A stretch of DNA of 64,000 nucleotides from Sulfuritortus calidifontis (GCF_003967275.1 NZ_AP018721.1:2542001-2606000), one strand, 5' to 3'; positions 30,878-41,972 are shown, counted from the first letter of the stretch. Notes: generated from the sequence alone by a model not told the origin. Program-made: numbers and translations.

Positions 30878-31630
30878 TCAAGCGCGGGTGCCGAGGATGG
30901 CGCCCATCGCCCGCAAATCGACCAGGGCCTGTCGCCCGGAGCCGATCATGGCCGCCCGGTCGACCTGGTCCCACTCGGCGGCCAGCCGCTCGATAGCGGC
31001 CTGCCCGGTCAGCCCGGCATCCGCCAACAACAGCTGCAGCAGGCGCGCCGTCGCGGCATTGATCGCGCTGAAGCGCACCTCGAATTCCGGCGTGCGCCAG
31101 GCAAGCAGGAAGGTCGGCAGTGCCGGCGCGGCCTTCGGCTTGAACCGCGGCCCGATGCGGTGCACCGGATAGCGATAGGCCAGCGCCTGCAGCACCGGAT
31201 TGACCAGCGGCCGCCCGGCCAAAAGATCGCCATCGGGCGCACAGGCCGGCATCGCCTCGTCGCGGTTGGACGTGGCCAGTTCCAGCTCCACCCATTCGTA
31301 ATGGGCCAGCTCCGGCAGGAACTCGGGCACGTCGTCCGGCCGCTGCCAGGTATCCTGCAAGTACTTCAGGAACTCGTCGGGGATCTGGCGGAAGAAGGGG
31401 GTGTGGCTGCGATGCTCGCGGAAGAAGCCGCGCGTCAGTCGGTTCCACTTGCGCTGGCCGAGCACGGCCCGGCAGACCGGGAAACAGGCGAGCAGGAAAC
31501 CCTCGACGTTGTTGTAGAGCAGCTCGCTGTAGACCCGCATGCGCCGTGCCGGCACGCCCTTGGGCCTGGGCGCGCCCTTCGGGTCGCGGATGTGGCCGGT
31601 GAAGGCCCTTTGGAAATCCTGGAAGTCCAT
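30878..31630 (-). CDS. bufC: DUF2063 protein, MNIO partner (BufC/HvfC-like)
   Basis: A 250-residue protein. The N-terminal part ([36 protein letters not shown]) is the DUF2063 domain, once called DNA-binding, found beside DUF692 enzymes. In the characterised systems it delivers the precursor peptide to the modifying enzyme. It is encoded 1 bp after the DUF692 gene, the last of the operon. The gene symbol follows the bufferin nomenclature and is by analogy. Confidence 0.85.
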   Translation of the reverse strand: MDFQDFQRAFTGHIRDPKGAPRPKGVPARRMRVYSELLYNNVEGFLLACFPVCRAVLGQRKWNRLTRGFFREHRSHTPFFRQIPDEFLKYLQDTWQRPDDVPEFLPELAHYEWVELELATSNRDEAMPACAPDGDLLAGRPLVNPVLQALAYRYPVHRIGPRFKPKAAPALPTFLLAWRTPEFEVRFSAINAATARLLQLLLADAGLTGQAAIERLAAEWDQVDRAAMIGSGRQALVDLRAMGAILGTRA

Positions 31631-31631
31631 G

Positions 31632-32477
31632 TCAGGCGACGGCGGCTGTCTTGGCATGCCGGGCCTGCAAGGCGGCGATGCGCCCGACCTCGGCCACCAG
31701 CTCGGCCAGCGGCGGGATGTTGAAGTCGCGTTCGAGCAGAGTCGGCGCCACCCCGAACAGCGCATAGGCGGTATCGAGCAGTTGCCAGACCGGCTCGATC
31801 ACCTCGGCGCCGTGGGTGTCGATGATGAGGTCGGGCGCCTGCTGGTAATGGCCGGCCATGTGCAGGTAGACGATGCGCTCGGCCGGCATGGCGCGCAGGA
31901 ATTGAACCGGGTCGAAGCCGTGGTTCACGCTGTTGACGTAGACGTTGTTCACGTCAAGGTGCAGGTCGCAGTCGGCCTCGGCCAGCACGGCACGGATGAA
32001 CTCGACCTCGCTCATCTCGGCGATGGGTGCGGCCACGTAGTAGGAGGCGTTCTCCACCGCAATGCGCCGCTCCAGGATGTCCTGGGTGCGACGGATGCGG
32101 CCGGCGACGTAACGCACCGCCGCCTCGGTGAAGGGGATGGGCAAGAGGTCGTAGAGATGGCCGTCGTCCGAGCAGTAGGACAGGTGCTCGGTGTAAAGAT
32201 CGATCTTGTGCGTGGCCATCAAGGCCTTGATCTTTTTCAGCAACACTTCGTCCAGCGGCGCCGGGCCGCCCAGGGAGAGCGACAGGCCGTGGCAGACGAA
32301 GGGGTGGCGCTCGGTGAAGCGGCGCAGGTCGCGGGCATAGGCACCGCCCAGATCGATCCAGTTTTCCGGCGCGATCTCGAAGAAATCGATGGCGGACGGC
32401 ACCCCGGCCTTCAGGGCGGGGATGAGTTCCCGCCGAAAACCGAGGCCGGCACCTTGCAAGGTCCGCTTAGCCGTCAT
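31632..32477 (-). CDS. bufB: DUF692 multinuclear iron oxidase (BufB/HvfB-like)
   Basis: A 281-residue TIM-barrel enzyme of the MNIO family, which oxidises cysteines of a precursor peptide to heterocycles that bind copper. Likely metal ligands are visible in [39 protein letters not shown] and YLHMAGH. It follows the precursor gene by 6 bp and precedes the DUF2063 gene. All three family genes in a row make the assignment firm. Confidence 0.92.
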   Translation of the reverse strand: MTAKRTLQGAGLGFRRELIPALKAGVPSAIDFFEIAPENWIDLGGAYARDLRRFTERHPFVCHGLSLSLGGPAPLDEVLLKKIKALMATHKIDLYTEHLSYCSDDGHLYDLLPIPFTEAAVRYVAGRIRRTQDILERRIAVENASYYVAAPIAEMSEVEFIRAVLAEADCDLHLDVNNVYVNSVNHGFDPVQFLRAMPAERIVYLHMAGHYQQAPDLIIDTHGAEVIEPVWQLLDTAYALFGVAPTLLERDFNIPPLAELVAEVGRIAALQARHAKTAAVA

Positions 32478-32483
32478 GCCGCG

Positions 32484-32879
32484 TTACTTCTTGCTGCCGC
32501 ACTTGCCCTCTTGGGCCTTGGCGCCGCTGCCGCACTTGCCTTCGGCGGCCTTGGCCTTGGTCTTCGCCTTGGGCTGGTTGCCGCACATGCCTTCGCCGCA
32601 CTTGCCTTCCATGCCCTTGCCCATGGTCTTGGCGCCGCAGTTGCCTTCCTTGGCCTTGGTCTGGCCGGCGCATTTCCCCTCGGCGGCCTTTTCGGTGGTG
32701 GTCTTGCCCTGCGCGGCCTTTCTGGCGTCGCCCTGGGCTTTGCCGGACTCGGCCACCATGTAGCCGCCTTTCAGGGGCTGGGTGGAAAACACGCTTTCGG
32801 CCGAGGTCGGGGCAGCCGCCATGCTGGCGGCGATCGCGCTGCCCAGGGCCAGGGTCAGGGTGGTTTGCTTGGTTTTCAT
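32484..32879 (-). CDS. bufA: Bufferin/HvfA-type RiPP precursor with six EGxC motifs
   Basis: A 131-residue precursor with a Sec signal (LTLALGSAIAASMAAAPTSAES), the family segment PLKGGYMVAESGKA, then a Lys/Ala/Gly-rich tail. All six cysteines lie in EGxC: EGKC, EGNC, EGKC, EGMC, EGKC, EGKC. Members are exported, modified at these cysteines by the DUF692 enzyme and bind copper in the periplasm. Start at 32879 follows AGGAG at 7 nt. It is the third gene of the sigma/anti-sigma operon. Confidence 0.88.
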   Translation of the reverse strand: MKTKQTTLTLALGSAIAASMAAAPTSAESVFSTQPLKGGYMVAESGKAQGDARKAAQGKTTTEKAAEGKCAGQTKAKEGNCGAKTMGKGMEGKCGEGMCGNQPKAKTKAKAAEGKCGSGAKAQEGKCGSKK

Positions 32880-32919
32880 CAAATGCTCCTCTCTTCGTTG
32901 CTGGGTGAAAAAACACGCT

Positions 32920-33186
32920 TCAATGACGACAACCTTCATGCCGGCAGGCCTCGATCGCCTTCTGGATGCGCTCGCGCGCGGCCTCGGGCAGTTCGGCGCC
33001 GGTCAACGGACTGGGATCGGCTTCCAGCTTCTGCGCCAGCCAGCCGAAAAAGGCGACCTGGCGCTGATACCGCCGGCACTGCTCGCAGACCCACAGGTGC
33101 AGGCGCACGCCCCAGCGCTCGGACCAACTCAGACGGCGGTCCCGCGCTTGCGACACCAGCAGACTGACCTCCTTGCAACTGAGCAT
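32920..33186 (-). CDS. Zinc-finger anti-sigma factor
   Basis: An 88-residue protein with the zinc-binding anti-sigma pattern H-x3-C-x2-C in RLHLWVCEQCRRYQ, and CKEVSLLVSQARDR before it. The ATG overlaps the sigma stop (TGATG), the tight coupling expected of a sigma/anti-sigma pair. It probably holds the ECF sigma inactive until metal or oxidative stress. The last residues HEGCRH give a further Cys/His cluster that could itself sense metal. Confidence 0.85.
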   Translation of the reverse strand: MLSCKEVSLLVSQARDRRLSWSERWGVRLHLWVCEQCRRYQRQVAFFGWLAQKLEADPSPLTGAELPEAARERIQKAIEACRHEGCRH

Positions 33187-33764
33187 CACGCCCCCTCCGC
33201 CCCAGCCCAGTTTCGCTCAAGGCAACGCCTCAGGCTCATCCGGCTGCGGTACAGCATCGTCCATAGATTGGTCGGCGTGATATCGAGTTCCTGACAAACT
33301 TTTGCACTGTCAGCGCCGACCACCTCGCGCAACATGAACAATTGGGCCAGCCGACGGGGCATGGCCGACAGGCAGGCCTCCAGTACCTGCCAGAAGCGCT
33401 TGCTCTCGAAGGCCGCCGCCGGATCGCCCCATTCGGCAACGAGTTGGGCCCAGTGCCCGGTCTGGTCGAAACCGGCCTCGAACTCGCCATAGGGGTTGTC
33501 CGGCTCGATGTTGTCCAGGGGTTTTTCCCGGCTGTCGCGGCGCACGATGTCGACGATCTTGTGCTTGAGGATGCCGGTGAGCCAGGTGCGCTCGCTGGCC
33601 TGGCCGGCGAAACCGGCCTGCGCCTGCCAGGCGGCGAGCAGGCAATCCTGCACGGCATCCTCGGCCAGACGCTCGTCGCGCAAGGTGGCCAGGGCATAGC
33701 GAAACAGGTAGGTACCATAACGTTCCAGCCAGAGATCGGGCTCCAGTCGATGGCCGCGGTTCAT
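33186..33764 (-). CDS. ECF RNA polymerase sigma factor
   Basis: A 192-residue ECF sigma factor. Region 2 is seen in YLFRYALATLRDERLAEDAVQD with TWLTGILKHKIVDIVRR after it; region 4 in LSAMPRRLAQLFMLREVVGA and SAKVCQELDITPTNLWTMLYRSR. Start chosen at 33764 after AGGGAG; in-frame ATGs at 33800 and 33812 lie upstream. It very probably drives its own operon, including the copper-binding RiPP genes. Confidence 0.88.
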   Translation of the reverse strand: MNRGHRLEPDLWLERYGTYLFRYALATLRDERLAEDAVQDCLLAAWQAQAGFAGQASERTWLTGILKHKIVDIVRRDSREKPLDNIEPDNPYGEFEAGFDQTGHWAQLVAEWGDPAAAFESKRFWQVLEACLSAMPRRLAQLFMLREVVGADSAKVCQELDITPTNLWTMLYRSRMSLRRCLERNWAGAEGA

Positions 33765-33840
33765 GCACTCCCTGTCGATTCGGCTTAGTGTGGGCTGCAT
33801 GGTAGCAAGCATGGCGGAGCCTGTTGAGTCCCCACGCCGC

Positions 33841-34314
33841 TCAGCATTGTCGGCATGACGACAGATGCGTCCTGAGCCAGTGGTCGAGGCTGAGCCGGCC
33901 CGCGCCGCCGAACAGCAGGGGCAGGAGCATGATGAGGTAGATCAGCGGCAACTTCCAGCCGTTGTCGCAGACGTTGTAGCCCAGACCGGCATGGACGCTG
34001 GCCCAGGCCACGCCGGTCAGCACGATAAGGGCCAGGCTGCCCAGGCGTGTAGCCAGGCCCAGCACCAGCAGTGCGGCGGCGATGAGTTCGGTCCAAGTGG
34101 CGAGCTGCCAACTCCATTCGGCCGGCAGGAGATTGAACGGGAAGGGGAAGGCGTCCTGGATGTCGGCAAACCAGTTCTCGCCCCTCAGCTTGCCCCTGCC
34201 CGCCTGCCAGAACTCCCAGGCCAGCAGCAGGCGCAGCCCGAGCAGGGCCAAAGGCTGGCCATAACGCTCCAGCGCAGCGACGAGAAGAAATACTGTATGA
34301 ATCAGTCCGGCCAT
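33841..34314 (-). CDS. DoxX-family membrane protein
   Basis: A 157-residue protein with four hydrophobic segments of the DoxX family ([54 protein letters not shown]). DoxX proteins often accompany DUF692/DUF2063 operons. The start follows AGGGG at 6 nt. It lies 76 bp upstream of the sigma gene in the same direction, so it may be the first gene of the operon. Confidence 0.8.
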   Translation of the reverse strand: MAGLIHTVFLLVAALERYGQPLALLGLRLLLAWEFWQAGRGKLRGENWFADIQDAFPFPFNLLPAEWSWQLATWTELIAAALLVLGLATRLGSLALIVLTGVAWASVHAGLGYNVCDNGWKLPLIYLIMLLPLLFGGAGRLSLDHWLRTHLSSCRQC

Positions 34315-34431
34315 TACACGCCCCTCGATCGAAATTTCCCATCAGTCGGCACTGGCAGCCGATCCTGACAGGGGCGCGACAGATGAGGGCTTTCCTTTGA
34401 AAATTAATCAATTAAATCGATGGCCGGCTCC

Positions 34432-34459
34432 CTTGAATCCGGTCCGGCCTGACCCATAT
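34432..34459 (+). promoter_or_regulatory. Sigma-32-type heat-shock promoter of hsp20
   Basis: CTTGAAT (34432-34438), 14 bp, CCCATAT (34453-34459) matches the RpoH consensus (CTTGAAA and CCCCATNT). It lies 62 bp before the small heat-shock gene. Confidence 0.75.
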
Positions 34460-34520
34460 TGAAGGCATGGAGGTCGGCTTTCCGACCGGTTTCAACCCTT
34501 GATTCACGGAGGTAAACAAA

Positions 34521-35923
<1,403 letters not shown>

Positions 35924-35981
35924 GCGGCCGGGCGGATCGCCACGCCCGCAAACAACTGGTTGATAAACGAGGAGAACAGAC

Positions 35982-36896
35982 ATGATCAATGTCCGTGTGC
36001 AGGAGCTCGAGGCGATTGCGGAGACCTTGAACAAGGAACTGCAGGCCCACGAAAACTGGCGTGACCAGATTCAACGCACCCTGGTCTGCCGGTTGACCCC
36101 CTCGCCTGCCGACCTGGCCGAAGATGCCCACCGCCATTGTGAATTCGGCAAATGGTTCTACAGCAGCCAGAACGCCGCGCTGCGGGAACTGCCCATCTTC
36201 AAGAACATCGAGAACCTGCACCAGGGCATGCACGACGAGGCGCGCGCCCTGTGCACCATCATCAAGAACAACTGGGTGATCACGCCCAAGGAGTACGACC
36301 CCTTCCTGCGGGCGACACAACAGTTCCGCGAGGAACTGCACTCGATGCGCGGCCGGGTGTTCGAGACCCTGCGCAAGATCGATGCCCTGACCGGGGTGTT
36401 CTGCGGCACCGAGCTGGGGCCGGACCTGGAGGCAATCGCGCGGCAGCAGGAGGAGCGCGGCAAGCCCTGCAGCATCCTGCGCCTGCAGTTCGACCTGCAC
36501 GAGATCAACCAGCGCCATGGCTGGGAAACCGGCGACCATGTACTCAGCACCTGCCTGGGCCGGATCAAGGCCGCGCTGGCCGACCAGGACCGGATCTACC
36601 GCCACACCGGGGCCGATTTCATCGTCTGCCTGCCGGGCAAATCAACGGGCCATGTCGAGCAGATCAAGGACATCTTGTTCCACACCATCAAGGAGGCGGT
36701 GGAACATGCCCTGCTCATCCGCAACGCGGTGGCGGACAAACCGGCCGCCGAGGGAGGCGGCGCAACCGAGGGAGGCGGCGCAACCGCGCAGACCCTGCGG
36801 CTCAACTACGCCATTCAGGAACTCAAGGCCGGGGCGGACATCGAGGCCCTGCTCAAGCAGGCCGAATTCACCGCCCACGACATCGAGCTCTCCTAG
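35982..36896 (+). CDS. CZB zinc-sensor protein with degenerate GGDEF domain
   Basis: A 304-residue protein. The N-terminal CZB domain (residues about 10-130) shows HENWRDQI, RHCEFGKWFYSS and LHQGMHDEAR, the zinc-ligand layout of DgcZ. The C-terminal half has the GGDEF fold, with DALTGVFCGTEL at its start, but the signature loop reads HTGADFIVCLPG in place of GGDEF, so cyclase activity is doubtful. A tandem 18-bp duplication (36750-36785) adds EGGGATEGGGAT. Probably a zinc-responsive signalling protein that binds but does not make cyclic di-GMP. Confidence 0.8.
   Translation: MINVRVQELEAIAETLNKELQAHENWRDQIQRTLVCRLTPSPADLAEDAHRHCEFGKWFYSSQNAALRELPIFKNIENLHQGMHDEARALCTIIKNNWVITPKEYDPFLRATQQFREELHSMRGRVFETLRKIDALTGVFCGTELGPDLEAIARQQEERGKPCSILRLQFDLHEINQRHGWETGDHVLSTCLGRIKAALADQDRIYRHTGADFIVCLPGKSTGHVEQIKDILFHTIKEAVEHALLIRNAVADKPAAEGGGATEGGGATAQTLRLNYAIQELKAGADIEALLKQAEFTAHDIELS
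36750..36785 (+). repeat. Tandem 18-bp duplication in the CZB-GGDEF gene
   Basis: GAGGGAGGCGGCGCAACC occurs twice head to tail (36750-36767, 36768-36785), encoding EGGGAT twice in a loop. A simple slippage-prone repeat. Confidence 0.9.
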
Positions 36897-36949
36897 GAGC
36901 CTGTCGGACTTAATCCCCCATGGGGTGTTAAGTCCGACAGGCTCCTAGG
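36892..36949. terminator. Long perfect inverted repeat, possible terminator or solo MITE end pair
   Basis: Arms of 22 bp (CCTAGGAGCCTGTCGGACTT at 36892 on, and its complement ending at 36949) with a 14-nt loop. It sits between convergent genes, overlapping the CZB-GGDEF stop codon. No T-tract follows. The GAGCCTGTC core matches the terminal repeat of the MITE at 46451. Confidence 0.6.
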
Positions 36950-36951
36950 GT

Positions 36952-38013
36952 CTATTGCGCCTCGCGCGGGGCCAGCCGCGCCTCGATCTCCGGCCCCACC
37001 TCATCGCCCCGTTCCCGATACCACTGCAAGATCTGCTGTGCCATGTCGCCCCAGCGCGCCAGCCCCAGCCGGGCGGCCTGCCTGAGCGGGGCCAGGTCGC
37101 CGTTCGCCAGCCACTGCCGGTAGGCCGCCGGCAACTCGGGAAACAGCTTGCGCCGCATGCCGACCAGGTTGGCGAAGTAGAAATGGATGGCGGCCGGCTC
37201 GGCCCGCTCGATCAGGCCGGGCAGGGTGGACAGGCAATCGGCGTAGAGGTCGCGCACGGCGCGGGCGACGATCTCGGAGCGACTGCGCATGACCGTGGCC
37301 AGCAACAGCGGCCATTCCGGGCCCAGGGCGTGGTCGGCCCGGGCCTCGCCCAGCTCGTGCAGGATCACCGACTCGACCTCGGTTCGGGTCATGGCATCGA
37401 GCGCCGCCTCGCTGTCCTGCTCGAAGGGATAGCAGCCGATGGCCCGGCCCATGGCCTCGTTGCGCTTGTTCCAGCGCCATTCCTCGTAGCGTTCCCAGAG
37501 CCAGCGTTTCAGGGCCTCGGTGCGGACGAAGATGGTCTCGTCCAGCATCATGCCGGGCGGGGCGTCGAGGTCGCGCGCGTATTCGCAGGCGGCGACATAG
37601 ACGTCGAAGCCCTCGCGCCGCTCCTGGCGCTCGAGCCGGCCGAGGAAGAAATGCGGCTTGCACTGGCGGCCGTAGCCGCCGGAATAGACCAGGCCGCGCG
37701 GGGTGAGCTCGCGGTTGACCGCCCGCACCTCGAACGGGTCGATGCCGCCGGCCAGGGGCAGCGGCTCGAAAGATGCGGTCTCGATGTCGTCCCAGAGCAG
37801 ACCGCGCGCGTTCATCCAGTCGCCCACCTCGCCCTTGGGCATGTCCTGCGTCAGCGGGATGTCGTGCTCCCAGCGGTAGAGCTCGCGCATCTTGAGCAGG
37901 AAGGTGCACAGGGTGAGGTCGCCGGCGAACTGGGCATCGGAGATGTGGCAATTTTTTTGCACGGCGCTGACAAGCGCGCCAAAATTCCACTCCGCCACCT
38001 TGGATTCGGCCAT
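36952..38013 (-). CDS. Sfum_1244-family conserved protein
   Basis: A 353-residue protein whose N-terminus (FGALVSAVQKNCHISDAQFAGDLTLCTFLLKMRELYRWE) matches what I recall of the Sfum_1244 family; a VESVILHELGEARAD segment follows in the middle. The biochemical role is unknown to me. Start chosen at 38013 (MAESKVAEWNF); the upstream ATG at 38244 overlaps the divergent EVE gene. It ends beside the palindrome shared with the CZB-GGDEF gene. Confidence 0.7.
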   Translation of the reverse strand: MAESKVAEWNFGALVSAVQKNCHISDAQFAGDLTLCTFLLKMRELYRWEHDIPLTQDMPKGEVGDWMNARGLLWDDIETASFEPLPLAGGIDPFEVRAVNRELTPRGLVYSGGYGRQCKPHFFLGRLERQERREGFDVYVAACEYARDLDAPPGMMLDETIFVRTEALKRWLWERYEEWRWNKRNEAMGRAIGCYPFEQDSEAALDAMTRTEVESVILHELGEARADHALGPEWPLLLATVMRSRSEIVARAVRDLYADCLSTLPGLIERAEPAAIHFYFANLVGMRRKLFPELPAAYRQWLANGDLAPLRQAARLGLARWGDMAQQILQWYRERGDEVGPEIEARLAPREAQ

Positions 38014-38088
38014 AGCTAGACTCCGGTCCTCATATCCGACTAAATTACTCGGAATTATAGCCCCCACGATTTCAATATAGGAACCGCT

Positions 38089-38546
<458 letters not shown>

Positions 38547-38550
<4 letters not shown>

Positions 38551-39341
38551 GCTTCCTCGCCCTTTATCTCGGCATCGGCCTGATCGCCGGCTTCATCGCC
38601 GGCCTGCTCGGGGTCGGCGGCGGCCTGGTCCTGGTGCCGGTGCTGTCCTGGGTCTACGCCCATCAGGGCTTCCCGGCCGCCTACAACATCCACCTGGCGC
38701 TGGGCACCTCGCTCGCCACCATCGTGCTCACCTCGATCGCAAGCCTCAAGGCCCACCACGGCCACGGTGCGGTGCGCTGGGAGATCGTGCGCCGGATCAC
38801 GCCCGGCATCGTCGTGGGCACCCTGGCCGGGGCCCTCGCCGCCGCCTGGCTGCCCGATTTCGGCCTGCGCGTGTTCTTCACGCTCTTTCTGTTCTACGCC
38901 GCCACGCAGATGCTGTTCGGCTTCAAGCCCAAGGCCCACCGGCAACTGCCGGGCTGGCCCGGCATGACCCTGGCCGGCGCGGTGATCGGCATGGTCTCGA
39001 GCTGGGTCGGCATCGGCGGCGGCACCCTGTCGGTGCCGTTCATGACCTGGTGCAATGTGCGCTTCCAGGAGGCCATCGGCACCTCGAGCGCGATCGGCTT
39101 TCCCATCGCCGTGTCGGGTGCCGTCGGCTACGCTCTGTCGGGGCAGGCCGCCCATGGCCTGCCCGAATGGAGCCTGGGCTTCATCTACCTGCCGGCACTA
39201 GCCGCCATCGCCGCCATGAGCATGCTCAGCGCCCCCTGGGGCGCCCGCCTGACCCACCGCCTGCCGGTGGCGAAGCTCAAGCGCATCTTCGCCGGCATGC
39301 TCTACCTTCTGGCCGTACGGATGGCCTATAGCCTGTTCTGA
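38547..39341 (+). CDS. TSUP (TauE/SafE) family membrane permease
   Basis: A 264-residue permease with about eight membrane segments. Family marks are GFIAGLLGVGGGLVLVPVL near residue 15 and GMVSSWVGIGGGTLSVPFM near residue 150. It probably exports sulfite or another small anion. The chosen start is the TTG at 38547 that overlaps the EVE stop, preceded by GGGAGAGAAGG; no upstream ATG is better placed. Confidence 0.88.
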
Positions 39342-39386
39342 CCTGGCCCGCAGAATTTTGCAAAACCGACAACGAGGAGAACCGCC

Positions 39387-40121
39387 ATGCGTCTGATCAC
39401 CCTGCTGTTCACCCTGTTCCTAGGCCTGCCTGCCGCCGCCGGCCAGAGCGACTACGCGCGCGAGAAGAAGTGGGCCGACGAGATCCTGCCCGCCGTGCTG
39501 GTCGGCGACCCGGTCTGGCTGGAAGGGCCCAACCGGCACAAATTCCTCGGCCTCTATGCCGAAGCGGGCAACCCCAAGGCCGCAGTGATCATCGTCCACG
39601 GCATCGGTGTCCACCCCGACCACGGCCTGATCAGCCCCCTGCGCCAGCAGCTGGCCGAACAGGGCTACACCACCCTGTCGCTGCAGATGCCCATCCTTCA
39701 GGCCGACGCCAAGAATGATGCCTATCCGCCGCTGTTCGACGAGGCGGCCCAGCGCCTGGACCAGGCCGCCGCCTTTTTAAAGCAAAAGGGTTACCGGAAG
39801 ATCGCCCTGGTCTCGCACAGCCTGGGCTGCCGCATGAGCTACCGCTATCTCAGCACCCGGCCGGATGCCCCGATCGCCGCCTGGGTGGCGATCGGCAACT
39901 CCTCGCTGGACGACTACGGCAAGCTGAAGCTGCCGGTGTTCGATCTGTACGGCCAGAACGACCTGCCGGCCGTGGTCGAGAATGCACCCAGGCGTGCGGC
40001 CATGCTCAAGGGCCGCGCCGGTGCCGTGCAGCGGCAGGTGCCGGGCGCCAATCACTTCTTCGAGGGCTTGGATGCGAACCTGGTCGAGGCCGTGCGCGGC
40101 TATCTCGACCAGGCGCTGTAA
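39387..40121 (+). CDS. DUF3530 alpha/beta-hydrolase-like protein
   Basis: A 244-residue secreted protein with a Sec signal (MRLITLLFTLFLGLPAAAG). The alpha/beta-hydrolase fold is seen in VIIVHGIGVHPDHG, the nucleophile elbow VSHSLGCRMS and the late GANHFFEGL histidine. DUF3530 members have this layout; substrate unknown. A GAGGAG site precedes the ATG. Confidence 0.82.
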   Translation: MRLITLLFTLFLGLPAAAGQSDYAREKKWADEILPAVLVGDPVWLEGPNRHKFLGLYAEAGNPKAAVIIVHGIGVHPDHGLISPLRQQLAEQGYTTLSLQMPILQADAKNDAYPPLFDEAAQRLDQAAAFLKQKGYRKIALVSHSLGCRMSYRYLSTRPDAPIAAWVAIGNSSLDDYGKLKLPVFDLYGQNDLPAVVENAPRRAAMLKGRAGAVQRQVPGANHFFEGLDANLVEAVRGYLDQAL

Positions 40122-40157
40122 AGGGGAAACCCGGCGGGCCGGCCGGGCCGGCCCGGT

Positions 40158-41204
40158 TCAGCGGGCGGGGATCAGGTCCTTGTTCACCGCGTAGGGCCGC
40201 GCCTCTTCCGAATCCACCAGATTGCGCTTGACCAGGTCGACCAGGCACTGGTCGAGGGTCTGCATGCCGACCGCCTGGCCGGTCTGGATCGAGGAATACA
40301 TCTGGGCGATCTTGTTCTCGCGGATCAGGTTGCGGATGGCCGGGGTGCCGATCATGATCTCGTGCGCCGCCACCCGGCCGCTGCCGTCCTTCTTCTTGAG
40401 CAGGCTCTGCGAAATCACCGCCTTGAGCGATTCCGACAGCATGGCGCGGACCATGTCCTTCTCCGCCGCCGGGAAGACGTCGACGATCCGGTCCACCGTC
40501 TTGGCCGCCGAGCTGGTGTGCAGGGTGCCGAACACCAGGTGACCGGTCTCGGCCGCGGTCAGCGCCAGACGGATGGTCTCCAGGTCGCGCATCTCGCCGA
40601 CCAGGATCACGTCCGGGTCTTCCCGCAGGGCCGAGCGCAGCGCCTCATCGAAGCCCTTGGTGTGCGGGCCGACCTCGCGCTGGTTGATCAGGCACTTCTT
40701 GCTCTGGTGGACGAATTCGATCGGGTCCTCGATGGTGAGGATGTGGCCGAACATGTTGTCGTTGATGTAGTCGACCATCGCCGCCAGGGTGGTCGACTTG
40801 CCCGAGCCGGTCGGCCCGGTCACCAGCACGATGCCGCGCGGCTGATTGGAGATGTCCTTGAAGATCTCCGGCGCGCCGAGTTCTTCCAGGGTCAGCACCT
40901 TGGACGGAATGGTCCGGAACACCGCGCCGGCGCCGCGGTTCTGGTTGAAGGCGTTGACCCGGAAGCGAGCGACGTTGGGCAGCTCGAAGGAGAAGTCGGT
41001 CTCCAGGTGCTCTTCGTAGGCCTTGCGCTGCCCGTCGTTCATGATGTCATAGATCATGGCGCGGACTTCGTTGTTGTCCATGGCCGGCAGGTTGATGCGG
41101 CGGATATCGCCGTGCACCCGGATCATCGGCGGCAGGCCAGAAGACAGGTGCAAGTCGGAGGCCTTGTTCTTGACCACGAAGGTCAGCAGGTCGCTGATAT
41201 CCAT
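40158..41204 (-). CDS. pilT: Type IV pilus retraction ATPase PilT
   Basis: A 348-residue ATPase that depolymerises type IV pili for twitching and DNA uptake. Marks are DLHLSSGLPPMIRVHGD, Walker A GPTGSGKST, the Asp box LTIEDPIE, Walker B DVILVGEMRD, the His box, and a late AIRNLIRENKI. Start at 41204 follows a GGAG site. It is divergent from yggS, as in many beta- and gammaproteobacteria. Its presence beside an interrupted comM is worth noting because both serve natural transformation. Confidence 0.95.
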   Translation of the reverse strand: MDISDLLTFVVKNKASDLHLSSGLPPMIRVHGDIRRINLPAMDNNEVRAMIYDIMNDGQRKAYEEHLETDFSFELPNVARFRVNAFNQNRGAGAVFRTIPSKVLTLEELGAPEIFKDISNQPRGIVLVTGPTGSGKSTTLAAMVDYINDNMFGHILTIEDPIEFVHQSKKCLINQREVGPHTKGFDEALRSALREDPDVILVGEMRDLETIRLALTAAETGHLVFGTLHTSSAAKTVDRIVDVFPAAEKDMVRAMLSESLKAVISQSLLKKKDGSGRVAAHEIMIGTPAIRNLIRENKIAQMYSSIQTGQAVGMQTLDQCLVDLVKRNLVDSEEARPYAVNKDLIPAR

Positions 41205-41249
41205 TACAATCTCCCTGTTTATCGCGGTTTCCAGAGGGTGCGAAGCATT

Positions 41250-41972
41250 ATGGGCGCAATTGCAAAGGCCATGCAAGACGTGCGCCAGCGCATTGCCGCG
41301 GCCGTTGCGACAGCGCAGCGCGCACCCGACAGCGTGCGCCTGCTCGCCGTGAGCAAGACCTTCCCGGCCGCTGCGGTGATCGAGGCCCATCAAGCAGGGC
41401 AGACCGCCTTCGGCGAATCCTATGTGCAGGAAGCGGTGGCAAAGATCGCGGAAGTCAGCGCCGCGCTGGGTGCCCACACCGCCTTGGAATGGCACTTCAT
41501 CGGCCCGATCCAAAGCAACAAGACCCGGCCCATCGCCGAGCAATTCGACTGGGTGCACAGCGTCGACCGCCTGAAGATCGCCGAGCGCCTGGCCGCCGCC
41601 CGACCCGCCGGCCGACCGCCGCTCAACGTCTGCCTGCAGGTCAATATCGGCGACGAGGCGAGCAAGGGCGGCGTCGCGCCGGATGAGGCCATCGCCCTCG
41701 CCCACCGGATCGCCGCCCTGCCCGGGCTCTGGCTGCGCGGCCTGATGGCGATTCCGCGGCCGACGACCGATGTCGCCGAGCAGCGCGCGCAGTTCCGGCA
41801 ATTGCGCGAATTGTTCGACCGGGCCCGGGCCGAGGGCCTGGCGCTCGATACCCTGTCCATGGGCATGTCCGACGACCTCGAGGCGGCTATCATGGAAGGC
41901 TCAACCCTGGTGCGCGTGGGCAGCGCCATCTTCGGTGCCCGCGCCAAGAAGACAACAGAAGGAAAGACATGA
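41250..41972 (+). CDS. yggS: PLP homeostasis protein YggS/PLPBP
   Basis: A 240-residue PLP-binding protein of the alanine-racemase barrel type. It shows LLAVSKTFP with the PLP lysine, FGESYVQEA, WHFIGPIQSNKT and a late GMSDDLEAAI and VRVGSAIFG. It keeps cellular PLP in balance. It starts a tight operon: the stop overlaps proC by 4 bp. Confidence 0.94.
   Translation: MGAIAKAMQDVRQRIAAAVATAQRAPDSVRLLAVSKTFPAAAVIEAHQAGQTAFGESYVQEAVAKIAEVSAALGAHTALEWHFIGPIQSNKTRPIAEQFDWVHSVDRLKIAERLAAARPAGRPPLNVCLQVNIGDEASKGGVAPDEAIALAHRIAALPGLWLRGLMAIPRPTTDVAEQRAQFRQLRELFDRARAEGLALDTLSMGMSDDLEAAIMEGSTLVRVGSAIFGARAKKTTEGKT

Noticed and set aside
36750-36785. Possible CRISPR-like repeat
   Set aside because: Only two head-to-tail units with no spacer, inside a coding frame; a simple slippage duplication. 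No CRISPR array or cas gene was seen in the window.
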